Positions 1 through 7,015 of a stretch of DNA of 64,000 bases are shown here, one piece after another. Position 1 is the stretch's first letter. Each line of letters starts with the position of its first letter. Below the pieces are notes generated by a model. It searched no databases. It was not told the DNA's origin and saw only the letters and a list, made by a program, of their open reading frames with translations. Position numbers and translations under genes: made by a program. The stretch covers positions 248,001-312,000 of the forward strand of contig JAFQXE010000045.1 in NCBI GenBank assembly GCA_017407125.1, in the 5' to 3' direction. The DNA is from Thermoguttaceae bacterium. Its GTDB lineage: Bacteria; Planctomycetota; Planctomycetia; Pirellulales; Thermoguttaceae.

Positions 1-309
1 CACCGGTGTTCGAATTTCCGAAGCGGTCAAATCTTCTTTTTCCGCGCTGATTGGGAACGGATGGGTCATGCCGGGGTTAATGCCCCCGCTTGTTGATATG
101 CGGAAATGGAGGACGGCATTGGTTTCCGTTAGGTTGATGCTGGACAGGTAATCAAGGAATTCGTCGAGATTCATGAATCCTTTTTTGATTTGAACGGCAT
201 CGCCATCCATAAAAGCGATCCCGGCGCCGTGTGGGTTTTTTGCCCAGCATTTTCTGATGGTGTCAATGGAGATTTGAACTCCTGCAGGTTTAACAACGAT
301 TACGCACAT
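1..309 (-). CDS. class II glutamine-amidotransferase-like protein, partial (C-terminus outside window)
   Basis: An open minus-strand frame starts at 309 and runs off the left edge, giving 103 residues. It begins MCVIVVKPAG, so a cysteine sits at position 2 where the N-terminal nucleophile of class II glutamine amidotransferases (Ntn hydrolases) lies after Met removal. The following KNPHGAGIAFMD and VLHFRISTSGG segments fit the fold: the NP-GAG turn and the LxHxRxxTxG strand that binds glutamine. Phage and plasmid proteins of this type are common. A ribosome binding site AAGGA lies just upstream of the ATG. The gene shares its strand with an amidoligase at 1136-1999, and the two could work together as ammonia donor and ligase; this pairing is inferred. 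The catalytic role cannot be tested on a partial protein. Confidence 0.68.
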   Translation of the reverse strand, partial: MCVIVVKPAGVQISIDTIRKCWAKNPHGAGIAFMDGDAVQIKKGFMNLDEFLDYLSSINLTETNAVLHFRISTSGGINPGMTHPFPISAEKEDLTASEIRTPV

Positions 310-413
310 TTTCGATTTCCTTTCTGATTTTGGTTGAGTTTGGTTTGGTTTCTATTGGTTGATGGTGGGGCGTTTGTCAAGCTGACCGCCGCCCCGTCGT
401 TTCGGAGTTTGGT

Positions 414-650
414 TTATCCGAGATTGATGTCTCCCTCTTTTCGAATCATTCGGAAACGCATAGTTTTTCCGTCGTCGCTGATTTTTTGAAGAACGGCGCC
501 TCCAAGTGCGCCATCTTTCATTGCACGGTCGATGATGCGATTTGCTTGTTCTTCGGTTTCGCACTCGAATCCATAATGGTCGGGTTTGAATTTGCCTTCG
601 CTAAATTCCTGCGTTGGCTTGGCGTGAATGAATGCGGTGTAGGGTTTCAT
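414..650 (-). CDS. small hypothetical protein (78 aa)
   Basis: A 78-residue protein starting MKPYTAFIHAKP and ending KEGDINLG. I recognise no family. It is mixed alpha/beta in character, with a helix-like EEQANRIIDRAMKDG segment followed by a strand-turn-strand (GAVLQKISDDGKTMRFRMI). No signal peptide, membrane segment or cysteine pair is seen apart from one Cys. It lies between the amidotransferase-like gene and the amidoligase on the same strand. Its start codon is preceded by a leader of about 120 nt that is repeated in front of the amidoligase, which supports it being a real gene of the same element. The start lacks a clear Shine-Dalgarno; the sequence before it is AAAGAAAGAAAACCAAC. Confidence 0.55.
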   Translation of the reverse strand: MKPYTAFIHAKPTQEFSEGKFKPDHYGFECETEEQANRIIDRAMKDGALGGAVLQKISDDGKTMRFRMIRKEGDINLG

Positions 651-652
651 GT

Positions 653-785
653 TGGTTTTCTTTCTTTGCCACGAAAGGGCGGTTAAGGTTTTGTTTTCGA
701 TTGGCGCTTGTTTTCCCCGACGCCTGTGCTTATAATTACGATTTAGAATCGCTTTCTGCCACTCTTTTTTGCAAAGTGAAGGGAA
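653..785 (-). promoter_or_regulatory. conserved leader, copy A
   Basis: Read on the minus strand this segment holds AAAAGAGTGGC, then ATCGTAATTATAAGCAC, then AAAACAAAACCTTAACCGCC, and ends at the start codon of the 78-residue gene. The same ordered blocks occur at 1999-2130 before the amidoligase. TAATTATAAG may be a -10 region. What the leader does is unknown; a shared promoter plus untranslated leader is the simplest reading. Confidence 0.5.
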
Positions 786-1135
786 AAATCAAATAATTTT
801 TTGTTTGCTCCGTTTGGCGTGACGTTGCCGTCGTTCCACCAGCGAAACGACACCAATATATAGGTTTACCCCATTTCCAATCGCGTCAACAAACGGCAAT
901 GTTGGCGTTACATGCGCCGTTGGTTGGCTTTTTACCCCCGCTTGACAGAGAGGTTCTTTCTTTTATAATCAGGCTGTTCTGATTTTGGAACAACCGCCCA
1001 CCCCTGCTTTTCGATTTTTTCGGGGTGGGTTTTTATTTGGTTTTTCTGACCCGCAACGTTCGCACACGTTGCCCTGCGTGGCACAGGAAGGGCGTCCCCT
1101 AGGGGAAACCCTCCCGCCTCGTTCACGCCCGTTTA
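786..1135. other. non-coding stretch after the amidoligase gene
   Basis: No convincing gene is seen. A G/C hairpin (arms CCCACCCC and GGGGTGGG near 1008-1032, followed by TTTTT on the plus strand) looks terminator-like. A TATAGGTTT motif lies at about 861, one of four in this element. A 64-residue minus-strand frame at 932-1126 is judged spurious. Confidence 0.4.
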
Positions 1136-1999
1136 TCAGGCGTTTTCGCCTTCGTATTTGTTAATCAGTCTCGTGAACTCGTGAATAATCTCCTCGCGCG
1201 GGATTGGGGAACCGTCGATTAAGCCGTTGCTCTTGCCCTTCTTAATCTGGAAAGGATACCAGCCGAGGTATCGGCGAAGTGTGAAAAGCGCGTAGGTCGA
1301 TTCTTGGTTTTGAAACGCCCGTGCCGTGAATTCGGGATTCTTCTTCCTGTCCCACTTTGCTCGGCGAACGCCATTCTTGGCTTTTTGAACCAGCCCCACG
1401 CAGACCTGAATCCAGCCGATGATTTTGACCGGGTTAAGGGAGCCGGAAAAAGCTCGGAATTCGACCCGGTCTTCGCCGCTCGACAAATTTGTCAGGTTGA
1501 GGAGATGGTATCGGCATCCGAACAGACCGTTGCGAGCGTTTGAAACGTTCTGGTATTGTTTGACCGAATTGCACCAGCGTCCAGTCTCCCGGTTGTGCGT
1601 CCCGGTAATTGCATAAATGGCGTCTTCGATGTAGGAAACTCCCGTAATCAGGCGAGCCATCGCTTCGCTGGAGGTTTGCCGTCCCCAATCGACGCTGACG
1701 TGAACGCCGGTGGATTCGTTGACCTTGAAGCCCTTCGCTTGGAGCGTTTTGCAAACCTGATAAACTTGGTTCAGACCATCGGCACCCTTGAGGATGGGGC
1801 TGACAATCTCGCACGCTCTGTATCCCCGGCGCGTTTCGATGCTACCGTCGTGTCCTGCTTTCCATCCGGCTGGCAGGAAGTCAACCGCTATTGGACAATG
1901 GTAGGAACCGATGTTCATGTGCAGTGTGTTGGGGGCGATGGTTTCGATTTCAACTCCGAATCGAATGTCGTTGGCGGTCAATGTTCTTTGTTGTGTCAT
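1136..1999 (-). CDS. amidoligase-family protein (glutamine-synthetase-like fold)
   Basis: A 287-residue protein. The N-terminal FGVEIET strand-acid motif, the central STGVHVSVDWG segment (the GxHxH-like metal/ATP strand) and the later RVEFRAFSGSLNP segment are the ordered motifs of the Amidoligase_2 type (GCS2/glutamine-synthetase fold). That family is predicted to form amide or peptide bonds with ATP. No signal peptide is present, so it should be cytosolic. It lies on the same strand as the amidotransferase-like gene at 1-309, with a small unknown gene between them. The start is ATG at 1999, directly behind the conserved leader copy B and without a clear Shine-Dalgarno. The substrate cannot be told from the sequence. 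The location beside an integration footprint suggests it came with a mobile element. Confidence 0.72.
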   Translation of the reverse strand: MTQQRTLTANDIRFGVEIETIAPNTLHMNIGSYHCPIAVDFLPAGWKAGHDGSIETRRGYRACEIVSPILKGADGLNQVYQVCKTLQAKGFKVNESTGVHVSVDWGRQTSSEAMARLITGVSYIEDAIYAITGTHNRETGRWCNSVKQYQNVSNARNGLFGCRYHLLNLTNLSSGEDRVEFRAFSGSLNPVKIIGWIQVCVGLVQKAKNGVRRAKWDRKKNPEFTARAFQNQESTYALFTLRRYLGWYPFQIKKGKSNGLIDGSPIPREEIIHEFTRLINKYEGENA

Positions 2000-2130
2000 G
2001 GTTTTCTTTCGTTTGCCCTTTGGGCGGTTAAGGTTTTGTTTGGTACTGTTTTGCGCTTGGCTTTGCCTTGCGCTTGTGCTTATAATTACGATTTTGTTGG
2101 CGTTTGCGCCACTCTTTTTTTGCCTTTTTT
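2000..2130 (-). promoter_or_regulatory. conserved leader, copy B, plus a partial copy C to about 2250
   Basis: This repeats the blocks of copy A (GAGTGGCG, AATCGTAATTATAAGCAC, AAAACAAAACCTTAACCGCC, GAAAGAAAACC) and ends at the amidoligase ATG. A weaker third copy (AAAAGAGCGTCAGC, AACCGTAATAATAGACGCC) lies at about 2160-2220 directly upstream, with no gene between B and C. Confidence 0.5.
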
Positions 2131-2229
2131 TAAGGTTTTTTTAAAGTTTTTTTGCTTCGGGTTTTCCTCCCGAAGGCGTCTATTATTACGGTTTTCTGCC
2201 CCGTGCTGACGCTCTTTTTTTCGTTTTAT

Positions 2230-3287
2230 TTTCGTTTTTTTCAAAGGTCATTTGCGGTTTGTTTTCCGCTTTTGTTTACATTACTAATAACGGACAAACC
2301 GCGAGAATAGTTACCTAAAAATCTCGATATTTTGAAAAAAAGTTGAAAATTTATTTTTATCTAAGTCGTTTGATAGAAACTGGTTAGAAAAAAATTCAAT
2401 GTCGTCCTGCGTGACGCGACACGTTGCACAGCATTCGCGAGAAGGGCATGGTTTAAAGCTATAGGTTTGATGCAGAAATAAAGCGGACAGAGGGCGATGT
2501 GCGCGATATTTTTATATTCATTAAAGCAAATTAAAATGTTACATCAGCTTTCATTGCTAAATCAAGTCAACTTAATAAATTTGAAAACCTGATGAATTAA
2601 TAGAATTTGATCCATTTAATTTTTCTGATAAAAAAAGAGAAGAACATTATCAGCTAATGATGATGAATCAGAATATCCCGACAGTGTTCTCAACATACCG
2701 TTAAGGAACTTTTTGGGGCTTTATTGAACCTGTCAAAAAAGAAGAATTTATTTTAATCACTGGAAGCGGATTAATCATGTTTATGTGATTCATTAGATTA
2801 AATTGATTAATCAAAGAGAGCTGATTTATTAGAGTTTTCTGATTTATCAAATGAGGTTGATTAAAAGAAAATCACGTCTTCCAAAGAATCGGACATGCCC
2901 CCGACAAGCCCCAACGTTATAGGTTGCCTGCCACCGGTGGCGCCCCACACTTGCGAACGTTCGCACGGTTTTCGCCTCAACGAACTATAGGTTTCCTCGC
3001 CACCGGGAAGTCGGAAAAGAAAACGTGTGCAAACGACGACAACAGTTAGAAGAGAACTTTGATAAAAAAGAGACTACCCCCAAGAATTCTGGAATTTTGG
3101 AATTCTGGAATTACGGCAAACATATCATTATAGATTTTTCGTTCACATTGGTTCACAAACCAGCATAAAAATGCCCCCTTTTTGAACAACTTTTGGTCTT
3201 GACCTAAAATCCAGAATTTGCTAAATATCCCTTGTTTTTAAGGGTAAATGTCCCAATTATTATTCTGTCATACCGAGAGCGCCTTCA
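2230..3287. other. gene-free AT-rich end of the integrated element
   Basis: No gene is seen. The region contains many TGATTAAT/CTGATTTAT-like words between 2560 and 2880, including the 12-bp palindrome TTGATTAATCAA at 2803-2814. It also contains two near-identical 20-bp words (TATAGGTTGCCTGCCACCGG at 2918-2937 and a variant at 2986-3005) and the palindrome CGAACGTTCG near 2954. Such clusters near an attachment site could be recombinase or replication protein binding sites; this is inference. Confidence 0.4.
2918..3005 (+). repeat. pair of 20-bp direct repeats near the attachment site
   Basis: TATAGGTTGCCTGCCACCGG at 2918-2937 and TATAGGTTTCCTCGCCACCGG-like at 2986-3006. The TATAGGTTT core also occurs near 861 and 2461. 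It may be an arm-type recombinase site. Confidence 0.4.
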
Positions 3288-3329
3288 TTCCTAAACCGAA
3301 GGTCGTCGGTTCGAATCCGACCTCGGATA
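3288..3329 (+). other. 3' half of tRNA-Arg(CCU): probable attachment site of the element to the left
   Basis: Folding from the anticodon loop gives loop TTCCTAA (anticodon CCT), 3' anticodon arm ACCGA, variable loop AGGTC, T stem GTCGG/CCGAC closing loop TTCGAAT, 3' acceptor strand CTCGGAT and discriminator A at 3329. No matching 5' half (anticodon arm TCGGT, D arm, acceptor ATCCGAG) is found upstream. Elements that integrate into tRNA genes typically duplicate the segment from the anticodon loop to the 3' end. The plus orientation puts the element on the left side (1-3287) and the intact tRNA gene outside the window. Confidence 0.65.
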
Positions 3330-3333
3330 GTTT

Positions 3334-3421
3334 TAAAGTGGTAAGTTGTAAGTAGTTAGTGGTAAGGACGCAAAGCGCTCATCTTACTTACCACTTACCA
3401 CTAACCACTCTCTCACTACCC
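3334..3421. repeat. short word array (GTGGTAAG/GTTAGTG type), inverted
   Basis: Iterated words GTGGTAAGTTGTAAG and GTTAGTGGTAAG face their complements CTTACCACTTACCACTAAC across a 30-bp spacer, so the array can fold into a long hairpin. It begins 8 bp past the stop codon of the large minus-strand gene at 3429. Confidence 0.6.
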
Positions 3422-3428
3422 ATTATAC

Positions 3429-6400
3429 TCATTTCTCCAGTTCTTTCCAGTACCGGTTGATTTTCTCTTGATAGCCCGGCAGAGGAATCGGTTTTGTATC
3501 TATCGGGAACGCCTGTTGGATTTCCGGTGGAAGCTCGCCCCAGATGCGTCGCTTTAACGCCTCAGCTTGAGCGTCTGAAAGTTGCTGAGACTCTCCGTCA
3601 GACGTTTTCTCGCCCGCGCCCGGCGCTGAGGCGTCTAATGTCTTTTCGTCGTCGGCGTTCTCGTTCTTGTTTTGTGCGTCCTGATTCTCCTTGCCCGACT
3701 CAGGCGTTTTGCTGTTGTCGTCCTTCTGTTTGCTTCGGGAAAACGACAGCTGATTGATAAACGAAATAAAATGATCGCAAATCTGTTCCTGCAGTCCCTG
3801 ATTGATTTCGCCGGCGTCGCGGAGCTTGAACAGTTCGTACGTCTGCCGCATGAGCCGGACGATTTCCAGCAGCGGCGCGTCCTCCTCCGAAACGGCGGCG
3901 GTTCCCAACTCGTTCCAAACCGTATCGAGGAACTCCTGTTCTTTTCGCTTTTGTTCCCGTTCCGCTTTTTGAGCGTCGGTAAGATTCTCCTCAACCTCGG
4001 CGGTCAGGTCGCCCAGCAAGGCGTCGTCAAGTTCGTCGGGAGAATCGGCGTCTTTCGGACGCTCGCCGCGAAGCAGTTCCGGCGAAACAGTAACAGTCGT
4101 TAAAAACCACGTCAACGACGCCAGTCGCTGCTGTCTGTCCGCCAGGACTGCGGCAGACTCTTCCGAAAGCGTCATCGACCCGGCGTCCAGAGCGTCGGCG
4201 TACGCCTGACGCGTCAGCTCCAAAACCTGACGCTGCTGCAATTCCAGCAGTTTCAAGTCCTCAATAGAAACCTTGCTCTGCGGTTTGCCCTCGTCTGGAT
4301 TGTCGGCAGAATCCAGCTGAGCGTCTTCCGATTCATTAGCTCTGTTCATCGCCAGAATTGCCAGCTGTTCCGCTTCGTTGAGCGTAGCGAGAATCTGCTC
4401 TAACCGCTCTGTCGCCTCGTTTTGACAGACGGCAACGTTTTCTGCGCTTTGTCCTTGCTGAATGAACTCGGCGGCTTGAACCATATACGCTCGAGCTTGT
4501 AACAGAGTATCTGTTACAACGGTCATGTTGGGAGCGTCCAGCGTCCCGACCCTGTCAGCCAATTCCTGCTGACGGCTTGCCAGCGTCGCCGTTTCGTTGT
4601 TGTCGGTTTCCTTTTGAATGGACTTGACCGCCTCGTTGAGCGTTACCTGCTGATCGTAAATCTGTTCGACTTCCGCCTTGAGTTCCAGCCGCTTTTGCGC
4701 GGCATCGTCTCCGGAGGCTGAGAGAATCGCCCAGGCTCGGTCATAGATTTCCCGTAAATGGACGATAGCCGCGCTGGCGCTGACCGCGTTGTTCGTCTCC
4801 AGAGCCTGAGCGTAGACCGGACGCAGCAGCGGGGCGTCAAGAACTTTCACCGTTTGCTGTAACGCCGCTGACCATTTTGCCGCCTGCGGCTGGGATTCCG
4901 TTTGCTCGTATGCCGCCGCGGATTCCGACGCCTGAACCAGCCACGCCTGCGTCTGAACAGCCGTCTGCGGAACGACGGTCGCGACAGACTCAATCGTCTC
5001 CGGCGTCATTCCGTTTCTGATTTGCTTTTCAAGGGACAAAACTGTGTGACGAATCTCCCGGAACGACTCGCACAGTTCCCGATACTGGCGCCATTGACCA
5101 AACGAGTCCGCCGCCAGCGTCAGTTCGTCAGACAGCTTTTGGATGAGTTCTTTCAGACGGCTTTGTGCGTTCCGGTCGGACGCGTCCAAAGTGAGAATCG
5201 AGAAAAGCCGGGCGATTTCGTCGTGGTACTGCGACTGCAGTTTTTCCAGCCGCCGCCCCGCCGACTCGAGGTCGACAAGCGTTCTGCCCCACGGCGCATG
5301 GTTCATCTTGACCCGTTCGACCAGCGCCGCCAGCTGACCGCGAACGCCGTCTTTCTCGCCCCACGTCTGCCGGGCGAACTCGTCGTACAGCCCCGCCGCC
5401 GCTGCCGGGTTCGATTCGTTTTGCGCCTTGGAAAGCGTGTCGAGCGCCCGCCGCAGCTCCGAACCGATTCGGATTCGGGCGGCAACGAGAATCTGGTTGA
5501 GTTCGTCCGCTGTTACAACTTTCAGGCGAAGCAAAGCGCTGTCGCCTTCTTCCATGCGGGTGTCAACCGCCTGCGCCATCACGTCCAGCTGAGCGCCCGG
5601 CTGAAGCTCCATGGTCGACAAATTCAGAGCGGTCGTTTCCGTTCGTTCCTTCGGCGGACGCTTAATCGACTCGTCCTGAAACGCGTCCCAAACCGGCTGG
5701 CGCTGATACACAATTTTCGCCGGCTTGACTCCCGTCTGGATTTCCTCCGGCTTGAGAATTCGCCATCGCACCGACGTTGACACGACCCCGTAATCGTCCG
5801 ACGAACGGATTTCCAGCGGTATCAGGGCGTCCGCCACGACTTCCATATCCGGCATTTGACACGCGATCAGTTCCGCTTTCGGCGCTTCGTCCGGCGTAAC
5901 GTCGATTGTACGCCATATCGTCTCACAGGTCGAGGATAGTTCTTTTTCTTTATCTTCGGACGAAATAAACGCTCTGTATTGAGCGGACGAGTTCCAGCGT
6001 CGTTCCGCTTTATAGACATTTCCGACGATGTTCGGATTTTCCAGAGGAATTGTTTCCTGCGAGTTATCGTCGTTATTAATTATCTGTATTGACGCCTGCA
6101 TATTGTCAACAGCGTTCTCAATTGTTACAGTAAATCGAACTGTCGAACCGGCAGGGACAACAGCGTCCTCGTTAGAGGGAACGTCGAACGCGCCGGTCAT
6201 CGTCGCCGCTGGCGGGATTACTCGAATGGTTACGGATTCCAGACTCGGGAAATTCCGTTCCTGTTGCGATTTAACGTATCGCGGATCAAGCAGACGCGGC
6301 TCTATAATCAACGCCGAAAAGATGACTGTCAGGAACACGGTTGCCGCAATCAATTCTATTATCCAACGAAGCAGGGGAAGCTGACTCATCAGCCATTTAT

Positions 6401-6860
6401 CAAGCCGCCCGGCTTTAAGCGATTGGTCTGCGTTGGCAACGGCTGCCTGCGTAAGCTCAATGCTTTCAGAGTTAGAAAAGAGTTGCGAGTTGCGAGTTGC
6501 GAGTTGCGAGGAAGATTTTTCTGCTTCCAACTCCTTATTCCTAACTCTTAACTTTTCACTAAATTCCAACGCCGCTGTCAGTTCGCCGGGGCGCATTCCA
6601 AGATACTGTTCCATCGAGGACGCAGCATTTTGAATCTTCTTTCTTGCTCGTAACAGCAAAGCAGTCAAAAAAGCGGCGCTTAGAACGATTTCCAAAATCA
6701 GAATATCGGCGCTGGTTTGAATTGAGAATTTATAGTAGTAATCGGCGACGCCGGCAATAAACCCTAACGTCAGGAAAAAGACAAACGTCTCCCAAATCGC
6801 GCCGAGAATCGTCACGGCGGTCAACGCATTTCGCCAGGAATAAAATCGGGATAACGGCAT
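3429..6860 (-). CDS. large membrane-anchored coiled-coil protein of the MoxR/VWA cluster (DUF4175-like)
   Basis: An 1143-residue protein. Hydrophobic segments at about 13-36, 48-68 and 157-185 anchor it, and a beta-rich part follows (about 200-370). The rest is long helical, coiled-coil, acidic sequence, ending in a conserved-looking tail (WGELPPEIQQAF, LPGYQEKINRYW). Membrane helices followed by a very large periplasmic helical region next to BatA/VWA and MoxR genes resemble DUF4175-type proteins; I give this as a resemblance only. It is the last gene of the MoxR-DUF58-BatA run, 155 bp after the BatA gene. Residues about 101-135 are encoded by intergenic-type word repeats (GCGAGTT units giving SSQLATRNSQL), so a repeat array seems to have entered the frame without breaking it. 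Confidence 0.7.
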   Translation of the reverse strand: MPLSRFYSWRNALTAVTILGAIWETFVFFLTLGFIAGVADYYYKFSIQTSADILILEIVLSAAFLTALLLRARKKIQNAASSMEQYLGMRPGELTAALEFSEKLRVRNKELEAEKSSSQLATRNSQLFSNSESIELTQAAVANADQSLKAGRLDKWLMSQLPLLRWIIELIAATVFLTVIFSALIIEPRLLDPRYVKSQQERNFPSLESVTIRVIPPAATMTGAFDVPSNEDAVVPAGSTVRFTVTIENAVDNMQASIQIINNDDNSQETIPLENPNIVGNVYKAERRWNSSAQYRAFISSEDKEKELSSTCETIWRTIDVTPDEAPKAELIACQMPDMEVVADALIPLEIRSSDDYGVVSTSVRWRILKPEEIQTGVKPAKIVYQRQPVWDAFQDESIKRPPKERTETTALNLSTMELQPGAQLDVMAQAVDTRMEEGDSALLRLKVVTADELNQILVAARIRIGSELRRALDTLSKAQNESNPAAAAGLYDEFARQTWGEKDGVRGQLAALVERVKMNHAPWGRTLVDLESAGRRLEKLQSQYHDEIARLFSILTLDASDRNAQSRLKELIQKLSDELTLAADSFGQWRQYRELCESFREIRHTVLSLEKQIRNGMTPETIESVATVVPQTAVQTQAWLVQASESAAAYEQTESQPQAAKWSAALQQTVKVLDAPLLRPVYAQALETNNAVSASAAIVHLREIYDRAWAILSASGDDAAQKRLELKAEVEQIYDQQVTLNEAVKSIQKETDNNETATLASRQQELADRVGTLDAPNMTVVTDTLLQARAYMVQAAEFIQQGQSAENVAVCQNEATERLEQILATLNEAEQLAILAMNRANESEDAQLDSADNPDEGKPQSKVSIEDLKLLELQQRQVLELTRQAYADALDAGSMTLSEESAAVLADRQQRLASLTWFLTTVTVSPELLRGERPKDADSPDELDDALLGDLTAEVEENLTDAQKAEREQKRKEQEFLDTVWNELGTAAVSEEDAPLLEIVRLMRQTYELFKLRDAGEINQGLQEQICDHFISFINQLSFSRSKQKDDNSKTPESGKENQDAQNKNENADDEKTLDASAPGAGEKTSDGESQQLSDAQAEALKRRIWGELPPEIQQAFPIDTKPIPLPGYQEKINRYWKELEK
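6478..6560. repeat. word array inside a coding region (GCGAGTT and TAACTCT types)
   Basis: Four GAGTTGC units are followed by AACTCCTTATTCCTAACTCT words. The same words occur between genes at about 7741, 23030, 39390 and 45140. The reading frame stays open through the array. Confidence 0.7.
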
Positions 6861-6894
6861 TTATATTATGTTGTTAAAAATCCTATGTTGCTGG

Positions 6895-7015
6895 ATAGCT
6901 TCTAGCCTCTAGCCTTTAGCTTCTAGCTTTTGTTGTTAGTTTCCAGCTTAAATACTATCAACAAAGGGTTGCGAAAGTACGAGCTATCAGCTAGCGGCTA
7001 ATAGCTAGCAGCTTC
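6895..7015. repeat. word array (AGCTTCTAGC/TAGCTAGCAGC type)
   Basis: Repeated CTAGCCTCTAGCCTTTAGC and, 60 bp on, GCTATCAGCTAGCGGCTAAT words. The right block starts directly after the stop codon of the BatA/VWA gene at 7016. The same type occurs at 38310-38405. Confidence 0.65.

Noticed and set aside
932-1126. 64-residue minus-strand frame after the amidoligase gene
   Set aside because: It runs across a G/C hairpin and has no family features or ribosome binding site.
3271-3329. A complete tRNA lacking a D arm (CCGAG pairing with CTCGG)
   Set aside because: The anticodon arm does not pair with the upstream bases; a 3' tRNA fragment at an attachment site explains it better.
4902-5780. 292-residue plus-strand frame
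   Set aside because: It is the Arg-rich antisense shadow of the large minus-strand coiled-coil gene. Several similar frames opposite other genes were left out for the same reason.
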